Assembly: GCA_020247305.1 (NCBI GenBank)
Contig: JADCJE010000098.1
Coordinates: 1 to 64,000, forward strand
Source: Phycisphaerales bacterium
GTDB lineage: Bacteria > Planctomycetota > UBA1135 > UBA2386
Direction: 5' to 3'
Length of the DNA stretch: 64,000 bases
In this document: piece after piece, positions 49,666 through 59,759 of the stretch
Layout: each line of letters opens with the position of its first letter
How positions within the stretch are numbered: the stretch's first letter is position 1
Notes under the pieces: generated by a model
Databases searched by the model: none
What the model was told of the DNA's origin: nothing
Seen by the model: only the letters and a program-made list of their open reading frames with translations
Made by a program: the position numbers and the translations under genes

Positions 49666-50991
49666 TTAGACCCGGCCGGCGCGACGGCGGCGCAGGACCG
49701 CCGCGAAGAACCCGTCGCAGCCCTGAAGGTCCGGACGCACCGACAGGACGGCGCCGTCAGGCCCCGTGATCGGCGCCGCCACGGCCGAGCCGAGGATTTC
49801 CGCGCTACGCACGAGTTCCAGCTCCGGTTGCGCAGTGAGCAGGGCCGCGACGCGGTCGGCGTTCTCTTCGGGCAGCAGCGAGCAGGTGGCGTAGACGAGT
49901 CGCGCGCCGGGCCGCAGCGCCGCGGCGGCGCGCGCGAGCAGCGACTCCTGCGCGCGCGCGAGCTGGACCAAGGAGCCTTCGTCGACCAACCAGCGCGCCT
50001 CCGGCCGCCGGCGCCACGAACCGGTGCCGCTGCACGGCGCGTCGATCAGGATGCGGTCGGCGGCGGCGGCGAAGGCGGCGACGTCGGCCGGCCACGCCGT
50101 CTCGCCGACTTCGTGCAGGGCGAGGTTGGTCGCGCCGGCGCGGCGGGCGCGCACGCGCAGCGCCTGCAGCCGGCCGGCGTGCGGATCGGCCGCGGCGACG
50201 ACGCCGCGATTGCCGAGCGCGGCCGCGAGCGCCAGCGTCTTGCCGCCGCTGCCCGCGCACGCATCGAGCACCTTGCCGCGCGGCGGCGGCGCGGTGAGCA
50301 GCGCGACGAGCTGGCTGGCCTCGTCCTGCTGCTCGAAGGCCCCGCGCCGGTAGGCCGCCGTCGCGAACAGGTCCGCGTCGCCCTCGACGTGCAGCGCGGT
50401 CGGCGCATGGCGGGCGGGCTGCGTCGCCACGCCCTCCGCCGCCAGTTCCGCCGCCAGCGCGGCACGGTCGGCGACGCGCAGCAGGTTGGCGCGCAGCGTG
50501 CGCAGCGCCGGCTGCGCCAGCGCCGTCGCGACCGCTTCCGCGCGCTCGCCGAATGCCGCCAGGACGCGCGCCGCGAACCAGTCGGGCACCGAGTGCCGGC
50601 GCGCGAACCGCAACTGCGGATCGGCCGTCTCCGCCAGGATCGCCTCGGCGCGCAGCAGCCGCGCGAAGCCGAGCGGCGCGTCGACGGCGGCGAACCAGCG
50701 CTCGGCGCCGTCCGCCAGCAGCGCGTCGGTGGCCACGGCGACCGCCAGCACGAGCGCCAGGGCGCGCCGCGGCGGCGGCAGTCCGGCGAGCCCGCGGGGC
50801 CCGCCGAGCACGAACTCGTGGCGGCGCATGCCGGCGATGGCCGCGGTGGCGAGCCGACCGATGGCGGCGAGCTCCGCCGCCGGCAGGTCGCGCAGCAGCG
50901 GCGAGGCCGCCATCGCGTCGCGCGGCGACTTGCGATCGACCAGCCAGGCGACCACGACGTCGGCGGCGAGCGCGGCCCGTTGCGGCGTCAT
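49666..50991 (-). CDS. rsmB: RsmB-like rRNA/RNA cytosine-C5 methyltransferase
   Basis: 441 aa. The N-terminal ~140 residues are a NusB-like RNA-binding helical domain (AADVVVAWLVDRKSPRDAM to ERWFAAVDAPLGFARLL). The Rossmann methyltransferase domain has motif I VLDACAGSGGKTLALA, ILIDAPCSGTGSWRR with one active Cys, and YATCSLLPEEN with the second, nucleophilic Cys. E. coli RsmB methylates C967 of 16S rRNA. The product is about the E. coli length (429). The ATG lies four bases after the rlmH stop, so the two rRNA methyltransferases are in one operon. Confidence 0.9.
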   Translation of the reverse strand: MTPQRAALAADVVVAWLVDRKSPRDAMAASPLLRDLPAAELAAIGRLATAAIAGMRRHEFVLGGPRGLAGLPPPRRALALVLAVAVATDALLADGAERWFAAVDAPLGFARLLRAEAILAETADPQLRFARRHSVPDWFAARVLAAFGERAEAVATALAQPALRTLRANLLRVADRAALAAELAAEGVATQPARHAPTALHVEGDADLFATAAYRRGAFEQQDEASQLVALLTAPPPRGKVLDACAGSGGKTLALAAALGNRGVVAAADPHAGRLQALRVRARRAGATNLALHEVGETAWPADVAAFAAAADRILIDAPCSGTGSWRRRPEARWLVDEGSLVQLARAQESLLARAAAALRPGARLVYATCSLLPEENADRVAALLTAQPELELVRSAEILGSAVAAPITGPDGAVLSVRPDLQGCDGFFAAVLRRRRAGRV

Positions 50992-50995
50992 CGGC

Positions 50996-51463
50996 TCACT
51001 TGTGGTAGGCGCGCCCCTGCAGGAGGGTCGCTGCACGATACAGCTGCTCGATGACGAACACGCGCACGAGGCCGTGCGGCAGCGTCATCGCGGAAAGGCA
51101 GAGCCGCTGGTCGGCGCGGTCGCGCAGCGCCGGATCGAGTCCGTCGGCGCCGCCGACGAGCAGCGCGACGTCGCGCCCCTGCTGCTGCCACCTGCCGATG
51201 CGCTCGGCCAGCTGCGGCGACGACCACGGCTCGCCGCGTTCGTCGAGCGCGACGAGCCATGCGCCCTTCGGCGCGGCGGCGAGCAGGCGCGCGGCCTCCG
51301 CCGCCTGGACCTTGGCGGTCGTCGCGCCGCTCGTGCGCGCCTCGGGCTTCACCTCGACGAGCTGGAAGCCCCATTCGCGCGGCAGCCGTTTCTCGTACTC
51401 GGCGCAGCCTTGCTGCACCCAGGACGGCTGCTTGTGCGAGACGGTGAGCAGGCGGACCTTCAT
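50996..51463 (-). CDS. rlmH: 23S rRNA pseudouridine-1915 N3-methyltransferase
   Basis: 155-aa SPOUT-class methyltransferase that methylates pseudouridine 1915 in helix 69 of 23S rRNA in assembled ribosomes. Recognised parts: VRLLTVSHKQPSWVQQGCAEYEKRL, LVALDERGEPWSSPQLAERI, LLVGGADGLDP, and the C-terminal knot LSAMTLPHGLVRVFVIEQLYRA ending LLQGRAYHK, the family tail. (Segments are listed separately; some run slightly past a motif.) It lies ten bases after the acyltransferase gene and four before rsmB. Confidence 0.95.
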   Translation of the reverse strand: MKVRLLTVSHKQPSWVQQGCAEYEKRLPREWGFQLVEVKPEARTSGATTAKVQAAEAARLLAAAPKGAWLVALDERGEPWSSPQLAERIGRWQQQGRDVALLVGGADGLDPALRDRADQRLCLSAMTLPHGLVRVFVIEQLYRAATLLQGRAYHK

Positions 51464-51473
51464 CGCGGCCCGG

Positions 51474-52457
51474 TCACCAGATCGGCTCGAAACGCTTCCA
51501 CTGGAATGGATCGCGCCGGATCGCCGCCTCGACGTCGCCGGCCAAGCGCTCGATCGCCGCGCGCAGGTCGGCGTCGCGGTCGGCGGTGCGCGCGACGCGG
51601 AACGGCTTCCGGGCGACGACGCGGTAGCGGCGGCGGCCCATGCGATAGACGAACGTCGGCACGATCCGCACGTCGGCGGCGCGCGCCAGCGCGACCGGGC
51701 CGACCGGCATCTGCACCGGCTTGCCGAAGCAGGAAGCCGTCGTCGCCAGCATGCCCTTCTTCGCGCGGTCGACGGCGAGGCAGACGACGTCGCCCTGGCG
51801 CAGAGCCCCGAGCAGCGACGCCCCGAGCGTGGCGTCGTCGTCGAGGAAGTGCGTGACGATCTTCACGTGCGGATGCGCGTCGAGCAGTTCGGCGACCTTC
51901 TTCTGCGTGCCGGCATGCTCCTCGCGCTCGCGGATCACGTGCAGACGGCGCTTGCCGTCGGTCACCGGCATCAACTGGCCGATCTCCCACATGCCGATGT
52001 GGGCCGTCACGATCATGAAGCCCTTGGGGTCGGCGAGCAGGTCCGGCCACTCGTCGCCCTCGAACTCCACCTGCGGCTTGAAGTCCGGCCGGAACTGCTC
52101 GAAGCGCTCGACGAGGCACCACGCGTGTTCGCGGAAGTACCGGAAGATGCGCGCCTGCCGGCGAAAGAAACCGGCCTTGCCGAGGATGTGGTCGAGGTGG
52201 CGCGTGACGATGCGCCGCGGGCGCACCAGCAGGCAGAAGAAGATTCCGCTCCACAGCCACACCATCGAAACGACGCGCAGTTCGCCGCCGCGCGCGACCC
52301 ACATGAGCGCGTCGAGCCAGAAGGTGCCGGTGATGTGCAACCGGCCGAGCATGCGACGGGCCCACGTGTCGCCGCGCGCCGCGGCCTTGTTCTCGGCGGC
52401 GCGCGCGAGGTCCAGCGCGCTGGAAGGGAGGACAGGGGTCGGCGGCGAGGAGGTCAC
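51474..52457 (-). CDS. LpxL/HtrB-like lipid A biosynthesis acyltransferase
   Basis: 327 aa from GTG 52457. One hydrophobic helix (VSMVWLWSGIFFCLLV) anchors the protein to the inner membrane. The acyltransferase motif H-x4-E is present in TAHIGMWEIGQ, and DRAKKGMLATTASCFGKPVQMPVGPVALA carries the second conserved block. LpxL/LpxM enzymes add secondary acyl chains to lipid A. Its presence, with gmhA, supports a lipopolysaccharide-bearing outer membrane. Exact acyl donor and position cannot be read. It is ten bases upstream of rlmH. Confidence 0.85.
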   Translation of the reverse strand: MTSSPPTPVLPSSALDLARAAENKAAARGDTWARRMLGRLHITGTFWLDALMWVARGGELRVVSMVWLWSGIFFCLLVRPRRIVTRHLDHILGKAGFFRRQARIFRYFREHAWCLVERFEQFRPDFKPQVEFEGDEWPDLLADPKGFMIVTAHIGMWEIGQLMPVTDGKRRLHVIREREEHAGTQKKVAELLDAHPHVKIVTHFLDDDATLGASLLGALRQGDVVCLAVDRAKKGMLATTASCFGKPVQMPVGPVALARAADVRIVPTFVYRMGRRRYRVVARKPFRVARTADRDADLRAAIERLAGDVEAAIRRDPFQWKRFEPIW

Positions 52458-52550
52458 GCAGGCGCGGAGTCGGAGGGACGCGGCACGTTAGCCGCGGCGG
52501 CATGGCCACCGCAACGCGCCCGGACTGGTGCGGCTGCGAACTCCCGGCGC

Positions 52551-52991
52551 TCAGCGCGACGTCGACGCCGCCCTCGCCGTGTCCACGACCCCTGCCAGCA
52601 GCAGGATGCCGCCGATCGGCACGAGCACGATGGCGTAGCCGGGATCGGCGCCGAGCGCGAACACGCCACCGGCCAGGAAGCCGAGCGGCATCAGGATGCC
52701 CGCCCAGCGCAGGCAAGCGCCGGCGCGGCGCAGGCGCGCGCCGGCCGCAGGCGGCGCCGTCGCGGCGAACGCGAGTTGCACGAGCGCGAGCAGCGTGCCG
52801 TGCGCGTGCGCGAGCGTCAGCAGCAAGCGCCGCGCGTCGTTGCCGACGTCGAGGTACCAGCCGAGCTTGCACGCGTGCAGGCCCTCGAGCACGAGGCCGA
52901 GCGCGAGCCATACGGCGAGCGACCACCAACCGGAGCGTTTGGCGGCGAGCAGGGGCGCATCGGCGGGCGCAGGCGACGACGACGACGTCAC
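52551..52991 (-). CDS. Small four-helix membrane protein
   Basis: 146 aa from GTG 52991, not recognised. Four hydrophobic helices: WWSLAVWLALGLVLEGLHAC, LLLTLAHAHGTLLALVQLAF, LRWAGILMPLGFLAGGVFAL and YAIVLVPIGGILLLAGVV. A His in helix 1 and the AHAHG motif in helix 2 could bind metal or haem. This is speculative. It is the first gene of the run leading to the acyltransferase, 93 bases upstream. Confidence 0.65.
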   Translation of the reverse strand: MTSSSSPAPADAPLLAAKRSGWWSLAVWLALGLVLEGLHACKLGWYLDVGNDARRLLLTLAHAHGTLLALVQLAFAATAPPAAGARLRRAGACLRWAGILMPLGFLAGGVFALGADPGYAIVLVPIGGILLLAGVVDTARAASTSR

Positions 52992-53147
52992 GGCGGCAAC
53001 CTAGCCGGGATGCCGTGCCAATGCTCCTGGACGCTGCGGCAACTGCCGCCACCACCGCGGCGGACCACGCCGCGCGACCCGCGCAGGGCCCCCTCGACGA
53101 CTTGCGCTACGATGCCCAACGGCACCACCACCACCGCGCCCACCACC

Positions 53148-54338
53148 ATGCTGCACCGCCTCCTCTGCGGCCTTCTCGCCGTCGCGCCCGTCGTCGCCCA
53201 GGCGCCCTATGCCGTCGGCGCGCGCGACGTCGCGTGGGCCAACACCACCGGCGCCGGCGCCGGGTCGCTGACCGCGCGCGTGCTCTACCCGGCGGCGAGC
53301 GCGGGCACGAACACGCCGCTGCTGCCGCAGGCCGGTGGCTGGCCGGTCGTCGTCCTCCTGCACGGCTTCGCCATCACCGGCACGAGCTACGTGCCGCTGG
53401 GCACGCAGTGGGCGCAGCAGGGCTTCGTCGTCGTGCTCAGCAACACGTCGCAGTTCGACAACGTCGGCCAGGAGAACGACGGCCGCGCGCTGTTTCCCGC
53501 CGTCGTCGCCGCCAACGCCGCCGGCGGTCCGTTCCAGAACGGCCTCGACACGACCCGCGTCGTGCTCGCCGGCCACTCGATGGGCGGCGGCAACGTCGCC
53601 AACGTGCTGCGCAACAACCCCGGCTACCGGTGCGGCTTCGCCATCGCGCCGGTGACGCCGCGCGACAACAACGGCGCGCTGGTCACGACGCCGCTCGGCA
53701 TCGTCGCCGGCCAGGGCGACACGATCACGCCGCCGGCGACGAACGCGTCGCCCTACTACAACAGCGTCGCGAACTTCGCCGACCTCAAGTTCTACTACCT
53801 GCTGAACGGCGACGCGTCGCACACCAACCTCGCCGGACTGTTCGTGACGTCGGCCGCCGGCACGGCGGTGCAGAACCGCGTCGCCGCGCTCGGCCTCGGC
53901 CTCTTCCGCCACGCGCTCGGCCTGTCGCCGAACGGCCTCGACGAGGCCGTCGGTCCGCCGGCCCAGGCCGACACGCGCCTCGTCGCGCTGCAGCAGGAGT
54001 TCGCGCGGGCCTTGCCGTGGACCAGCGCGGGGCTGCGCCTGGGCACGACGGTGCGGGCGTCCGCCGGCCTGGAGCCGGGCTTCGGCGGCCTCGCCGCCGC
54101 CGGAGCGCCGCGGATCGCGCCGGCGCCGACGCCGTTCGGCGACCTGCGGCTCGATCCGGCGCTGGCCTACATCTTCCTCTCGGGCCCCGCCGACGCCGGC
54201 CGGCGGCTCGACGCGACGATCCCGGTGCCGAACACGCCCGCGCTCGTCGGCGCGACGCTCGCGCTGCAGGCGTTCGGGCCGGCGCGCGGCGAGCTGCTGC
54301 GCCTGGGCGGCGCGATCGAACAGACGATCACGCCCTGA
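53148..54338 (+). CDS. Exported esterase/dienelactone-hydrolase-like protein
   Basis: 396 aa from the ATG at 53148, which puts a signal peptide at the start (MLHRLLCGLLAVAPVVAQ). An in-frame ATG at 53112 adds a Thr-rich dozen residues before it and is less likely. The alpha/beta core has the oxyanion strand VVVLLHGFAITGTSY, nucleophile S144 in LAGHSMGGGNV and a probable catalytic His in GDASHTNLAG, as in chlorophyllase-like and PET-hydrolase-like esterases. From ~residue 300 there is a beta-rich tail (GLRLGTTVRASAGLEPGFGG) ending IEQTITP. Substrate unknown. It overlaps the convergent MFS gene by 11 bases. Confidence 0.8.
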   Translation: MLHRLLCGLLAVAPVVAQAPYAVGARDVAWANTTGAGAGSLTARVLYPAASAGTNTPLLPQAGGWPVVVLLHGFAITGTSYVPLGTQWAQQGFVVVLSNTSQFDNVGQENDGRALFPAVVAANAAGGPFQNGLDTTRVVLAGHSMGGGNVANVLRNNPGYRCGFAIAPVTPRDNNGALVTTPLGIVAGQGDTITPPATNASPYYNSVANFADLKFYYLLNGDASHTNLAGLFVTSAAGTAVQNRVAALGLGLFRHALGLSPNGLDEAVGPPAQADTRLVALQQEFARALPWTSAGLRLGTTVRASAGLEPGFGGLAAAGAPRIAPAPTPFGDLRLDPALAYIFLSGPADAGRRLDATIPVPNTPALVGATLALQAFGPARGELLRLGGAIEQTITP

Positions 54339-55560
54339 CGCCGCGGCCGCCGAGCCGCCACGCGGCTTCGGCCAACAGCGTGGCGGCGGCCGCGCTGGCG
54401 GCGAGCACGGCGCAGAACGCGGCTGCGCCGCCCACGTCGAGCGTGCGCCCGAGCGCCGCGCCCGCCAGCACCGCGCCGAAGGAACCGGCGCCGTCGACGA
54501 CACCGAGCCGCCGCGCGCCGCCGGTCGGCGCGAGCCGCAGCGGCAACACGCCGCTGGCGAGCGACATCGGCATCGCCAGCAGCGCGCTCGCGCCCGCGAG
54601 GCCGCCGAGCAACCACGGCAGGCTGGCGTCGCCATGGCGCGCCAGCGCGGCGAGCAGCAGCGCCGCCCCGGCCGCCGGCGGCACCGTTGCCCACCACACG
54701 CAGCGGCCGCCGCGGTCGGCGAGCCACCCGGCAGTGAACGCGCCGACGGCGCTCGCAAACGGCAGCCAAGCGCTGGCGCGCACGGCCTCGGCGGGCCCGA
54801 CGCCGGCCGCGGCGACGCACAGCGCCGGCAACCACAGCGCCATCGACTCGCGCACGACGGCGATCGCGGCATTCATGGCGGCGAGCGCGACGACGACGAC
54901 GCGCAGCGCCCGCCGTTCGGCTGCGCCGCCCGCAGCGGCCGGCGGCCGCGGCGTCGCCGTGCTCGCGACGCCGCGCCGCCGCGCGTCGACCGCGAGCACG
55001 ATCCCGACAAGCGCCGCGCCGCCGAGCAACCCGGTCGCCGACGTGCGCAGCACGCCGTGCGCGCCGCCGCCGGCGGCGACGACGGCCGCGAGGACCGCGC
55101 GCACCGCCGCGTCGCCGAGAAGGTAGCTCTGCGACAGGAACGCCATGGTCGTCGCCAGCCGCGCGCGCGGCGTCATCGCCGCGGCGACGTGGCCGACGGA
55201 CGGCCAGGCGCAGCCGAGCACGAGCATGCCGAGCACGCGGCACGTCGCGAAGGCGGCCGGCGTCTCGGCCCCGACGGCGAACGCCTCGGCGACGCCGGCT
55301 CCCGCCAGCGCCGCGACGAACGTGCGGCGGCCGCCGAAGCGATCGGCGAGCCAGCCGCCGAGCAGCTTGCCGCCGGCGTAGACCAGCATGCCGAGCGACG
55401 CGAGGTCGGGCAGGGCGGCGCGCAGCGCCGCGTGGCCGCCGTCGCCGGTCCACACCGGCGCCAGGGCGGCGAGATCGGCGCGGTGGAAGTAGCTGCAGCA
55501 GTAGCCGACGAAGAGCGCCGCGAGGGCGAGCAACGGCAGTCGGTCGGGCGCGCCGGGCAC
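54328..55560 (-). CDS. Major facilitator superfamily transporter
   Basis: 410 aa from the GTG at 55560. Twelve hydrophobic helices. N-terminal ALAALFVGYCCSYFHRADLAALAPVW and the loop 2-3 motif GKLLGGWLADRFGGRRTFV are typical of the organophosphate:Pi antiporter (GlpT/UhpT) branch; YFHRADL resembles their Arg-bearing helix 1. The second half repeats the loop motif as AGWLADRGGRC. Substrate is not certain: a phosphorylated sugar or glycerol is possible. It is divergent from the D-threonine-aldolase-like gene, 59 bases between starts, so the two may be co-regulated. Confidence 0.8.
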   Translation of the reverse strand: MPGAPDRLPLLALAALFVGYCCSYFHRADLAALAPVWTGDGGHAALRAALPDLASLGMLVYAGGKLLGGWLADRFGGRRTFVAALAGAGVAEAFAVGAETPAAFATCRVLGMLVLGCAWPSVGHVAAAMTPRARLATTMAFLSQSYLLGDAAVRAVLAAVVAAGGGAHGVLRTSATGLLGGAALVGIVLAVDARRRGVASTATPRPPAAAGGAAERRALRVVVVALAAMNAAIAVVRESMALWLPALCVAAAGVGPAEAVRASAWLPFASAVGAFTAGWLADRGGRCVWWATVPPAAGAALLLAALARHGDASLPWLLGGLAGASALLAMPMSLASGVLPLRLAPTGGARRLGVVDGAGSFGAVLAGAALGRTLDVGGAAAFCAVLAASAAAATLLAEAAWRLGGRGVRA

Positions 55561-55619
55561 GCCGCGATCATGCGACGGCGGCAGTGCGGGCGCCACGCGA
55601 GCCGCCGTACACTGCGGCG

Positions 55620-56741
55620 GTGACATCGACCGCGCTCGCCTCGCTGGCCACGCCGCGCCTGCTGCTCGACGAATCGCGCATGACGCGCAACCTCGCCCGC
55701 ATGCGGGCCCAGATGGCGCGCCTCGGCGTGCGCGCCCGGCCGCACGGCAAGACCTGCAAGTCGGTCGAGATCGCGCGGCGCATGGTCGATCCGGCGCGGC
55801 CGGCGATCACCGTCTCGACGCTCGCCGAGGCCGAACGGTTCTTCGCCGCCGGCGTCCGCGACGTGCTCTACGCCGTCGGCATCGCGCCGAACAAGCTCGA
55901 CCACGTCGTCGACCTGCGGGCGCGCGGTTGCGACCTGACGGTCGTCGTCGACGGTGTGCAGGCGGCAGCCGCGGTGGCGGCGCGGCGCGCCGGCATCCCG
56001 GCGCTGCTGGAGATCGACAGCGACGGCCACCGCGCCGGCCTCGCGCCAGGCGACGGCGCGCTGCTGGAGACCGCGGCGGCGATCGCAGACGGCGGGGTCG
56101 TGCGCGGCGTGATGACGCACGCCGGCGGCTCGTACGACTGCCGCTCGACCGCGGCGATCGCGGCGATGGCGGCGCAGGAGCGGGCGGCCGTCGTCGCCGC
56201 GGCGGCGCGGCTGCGCACGGCCGGGCACGGCTGCCCCGTCGTCAGCGTCGGCAGCACGCCGACCGCCTTGTTCGCGCAGGACCTCACCGGCGTCACCGAG
56301 GTCCGCGCCGGCGTCTACGTGTTCATGGACCTCGTCATGGCCGGACTCGGCGTCTGCGCCGTCGACGACGTAGCGCTGTCGGTGCTGGTCAGCGTGATCG
56401 GGCATCAGCCCGACAAGGGCTGGCTGCTGACCGACGGCGGCTGGATGGCGCTGTCGCGCGACCGCGGCACGGCAGGCCATGTGATCGACCACGGCTACGG
56501 CGCCGTGTGCTCGCTCGCCGGCGAACCGATCGAGGATCTGATCGTGTCCGGCGCGAACCAGGAGCACGGCATCGTGTCGCGGCGCGGCGGCGGCCCGCTC
56601 GATCCGCGCGCGTTCCCGGTCGGCACGCTGCTGCGCATCCTGCCCAACCACGCGTGCGCCACCGCCGCCCAGCACGCCGCCTACGACGTCGTCCACGGCG
56701 CCGATGCCGTCGCGACTTGGCCGCGATTCGGCGGTTGGTGA
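55620..56741 (+). CDS. D-threonine aldolase/D-serine dehydratase-like PLP enzyme
   Basis: 373-aa cytoplasmic fold-type III PLP enzyme, start GTG 55620 (MTSTALASLATPRLLLDE). The Schiff-base lysine is K44 in RPHGKTCKS. SVGSTPTA and VRAGVYVFMD line the cofactor site. The C-terminal domain has the metal-binding H-x-C pair (H344, C346 in ILPNHACAT) that separates these enzymes from alanine racemase. Members cleave D-threonine to glycine and acetaldehyde or dehydrate D-serine. It may turn over D-amino acids released from peptidoglycan, by inference. It is adjacent to a divergent MFS permease. Confidence 0.88.
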   Translation: MTSTALASLATPRLLLDESRMTRNLARMRAQMARLGVRARPHGKTCKSVEIARRMVDPARPAITVSTLAEAERFFAAGVRDVLYAVGIAPNKLDHVVDLRARGCDLTVVVDGVQAAAAVAARRAGIPALLEIDSDGHRAGLAPGDGALLETAAAIADGGVVRGVMTHAGGSYDCRSTAAIAAMAAQERAAVVAAAARLRTAGHGCPVVSVGSTPTALFAQDLTGVTEVRAGVYVFMDLVMAGLGVCAVDDVALSVLVSVIGHQPDKGWLLTDGGWMALSRDRGTAGHVIDHGYGAVCSLAGEPIEDLIVSGANQEHGIVSRRGGGPLDPRAFPVGTLLRILPNHACATAAQHAAYDVVHGADAVATWPRFGGW

Positions 56742-56852
56742 CGGCGCGGCCGCGCGCCTCATCTGCACGACGCCCTCCCTCCCCGTTCCCACGGCGCGCG
56801 CGGTGCGGTACGCTGCCCGTGTATCGAATCGCCCCGCGCACCCGCCTTGGTC

Positions 56853-56890
56853 CCGAAGGACCTTCGGCGCACACAGGTGCCCCGAAGGGG
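56853..56890 (+). promoter_or_regulatory. Structured leader of the DEAD-box helicase gene
   Basis: Two hairpins share the CCGAAG motif: CCGAAGGACCTTCGG (56853-56867, 6-7 base stem) and CCCC-GAA-GGGG (56880-56890). They lie 65-100 bases before the helicase start in a 214-base upstream region. Cold-shock-type helicase genes often have structured leaders that control them; here that is a suggestion from position only. No other feature is evident in the region. Confidence 0.4.
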
Positions 56891-56955
56891 AGACCGACCC
56901 GCCTGAACGATTTCGCGGCGCCTACCGCAGGAGCGGACCGACGCCGAGGCGGGTC

Positions 56956-58580
<1,625 letters not shown>

Positions 58581-58584
<4 letters not shown>

Positions 58585-58633
58585 GAGTCTGCGCCACGGC
58601 AGGCCACGCCGCCCGGCGCGCGTCCCGTGACGC
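58581..58633 (+). repeat. Dispersed intergenic palindromic repeat, copy C
   Basis: CTAGGAGTCTGCG followed by a GCCACGGCAGGCCACGCC core and GGCGCGCGTCCCGTGACGC. The TAG at 58582-58584 is the helicase stop, the same arrangement as copy D at the histidine kinase gene. About 85-90 percent identical to copy A over 50 bases. Confidence 0.75.
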
Positions 58634-58646
58634 TCGCCGCTGGCGC

Positions 58647-59324
58647 CTACCGCCGCACGGCGGTCCAGACGGTGCGCCGCGGCCCCTTGTGGCCGCGCGC
58701 GCGCGTCCGGTGCGTGGCGACGGTGAAGCCGCATCCCTGCAGTCGGCCCGCGAATGTCGGCGCTTCCGCCGACGACCAGACGCCGAGCACTCCGCCCGGG
58801 CGCAGCGCCGCGCGCGCCGCGAGCAGGCCAGGGGGCGCGTAGAGGCGCGCGTTGTCGGGGTGAACCAGCGCCTCCGGGCCGTTGTCGACGTCGAGCAAGA
58901 TCGCGTCGTACGCGCCGGCGGCCGCCGCATCGGCCAACGCGGCGCCGACGTCGCCGACGGTGACGTGCACGCGCGGATCCGCCAGCGGGTGGCCGGCGCA
59001 GTGGCCGTAGAGGTCGCGGTTCCAGGCGACGATCTCGGGCACCAGTTCGACCACTTCGACGCGAGCCTGCGCGTCGACGCCGGCGAGCGTGCGCGCCAGC
59101 GTGAAGCCCATGCCGAGCCCGCCGACGAGCACGCGCGGCGCCGGCCGCGCGCCGAGCGACTGCAGTACGACGTCGGCGAGCAGTTCCTCCGATTCGTGCA
59201 CGCGACTGCTCATCAGCTCGGTGCGACCGACCCACACGGCGAACGCGCCGTCGTGGCGCCAGCACTGCAGCGAGCCGGCGTGGCCGGGAATGGCGGCGCT
59301 GGCGACGAGTTCCCTCGGCTTCAT
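58647..59324 (-). CDS. Spermidine-synthase-like methyltransferase-fold protein
   Basis: 225 aa from ATG 59324. The N-terminal beta domain (LQCWRHDGAFAVWVGRTELMSSRVHESEE) and the Rossmann part, with VLVGGLGMGFTLARTL (motif I), VEVVELVPEIVAWNRDLYG and YDAILLDVDNGPEAL, match polyamine synthase relatives. The gatekeeper motif of true spermidine synthases (GGGDG, and the D-T-D-x catalytic region) is altered to GGLGMG and LDVDNGP, so aminopropyl transfer is uncertain. It is convergent with the DEAD helicase gene. Confidence 0.75.
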   Translation of the reverse strand: MKPRELVASAAIPGHAGSLQCWRHDGAFAVWVGRTELMSSRVHESEELLADVVLQSLGARPAPRVLVGGLGMGFTLARTLAGVDAQARVEVVELVPEIVAWNRDLYGHCAGHPLADPRVHVTVGDVGAALADAAAAGAYDAILLDVDNGPEALVHPDNARLYAPPGLLAARAALRPGGVLGVWSSAEAPTFAGRLQGCGFTVATHRTRARGHKGPRRTVWTAVRR

Positions 59325-59394
59325 CGGCGCACCGTAGCGCATCGGCGCGCCGACGGCGCCGGGAACCGATCGCACACGCTCGCTGCGCGCGTCC

Positions 59395-59739
59395 TCACCC
59401 GCCGGCGAGCTTCACCGTGTGTCCGGCCTGCTGCAGGAACGCCGCCACCTTGTCGCGGTGGTCGCCCTGGATCTCGACGCAGCCGTCCTTGGCCGTGCCG
59501 CCGCTGCCGCACGCGGCCTTGAGCTTGCTGGCGAGCGCTGCGACCTCGTCGGCGCGCAGCGGCAGGTCGAAGACCACGGTCACCGGCTTGCCGTTGCGGA
59601 CCTCGCGGCGCACGCGCACGACGCCGTCCGTCGCGGGCCGCGCGTTGGCGGCGACCTGCCGGGCGCAGCCGCAGCGATCGAGGCGCTTGCGGCAGCGCGG
59701 GCACGTGCCGCCGGTCGCCGAGTCGTAGACGAGGCCCAT
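59395..59739 (-). CDS. SUI1/eIF1-like translation factor with zinc ribbon
   Basis: 114 aa from ATG 59739. An N-terminal zinc ribbon (CPRCRKRLDRCGC, residues ~13-25) precedes the SUI1 domain, with VVRVRREVRNGKPVTVVFDL, LKAACGSGGTAKDGCVEIQGDHRDKV and a final LLxxxGH-like FLQQAGHTVKLAGG. YciH-type bacterial SUI1 proteins bind the 30S subunit and affect start-site selection, probably under stress. The GSGGTAKDG loop is the family's conserved element. It lies 20 bases downstream of nothing on its own strand except the Kelch gene, which starts further up. Confidence 0.88.
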   Translation of the reverse strand: MGLVYDSATGGTCPRCRKRLDRCGCARQVAANARPATDGVVRVRREVRNGKPVTVVFDLPLRADEVAALASKLKAACGSGGTAKDGCVEIQGDHRDKVAAFLQQAGHTVKLAGG

Positions 59740-59759
59740 CGCAGCAGGATGGACGCAGC

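Noticed and set aside
58647-59324. Genuine spermidine synthase
   Set aside because: The fold matches but the GGGDG and catalytic Asp motifs are altered, so only the fold-level name is kept.
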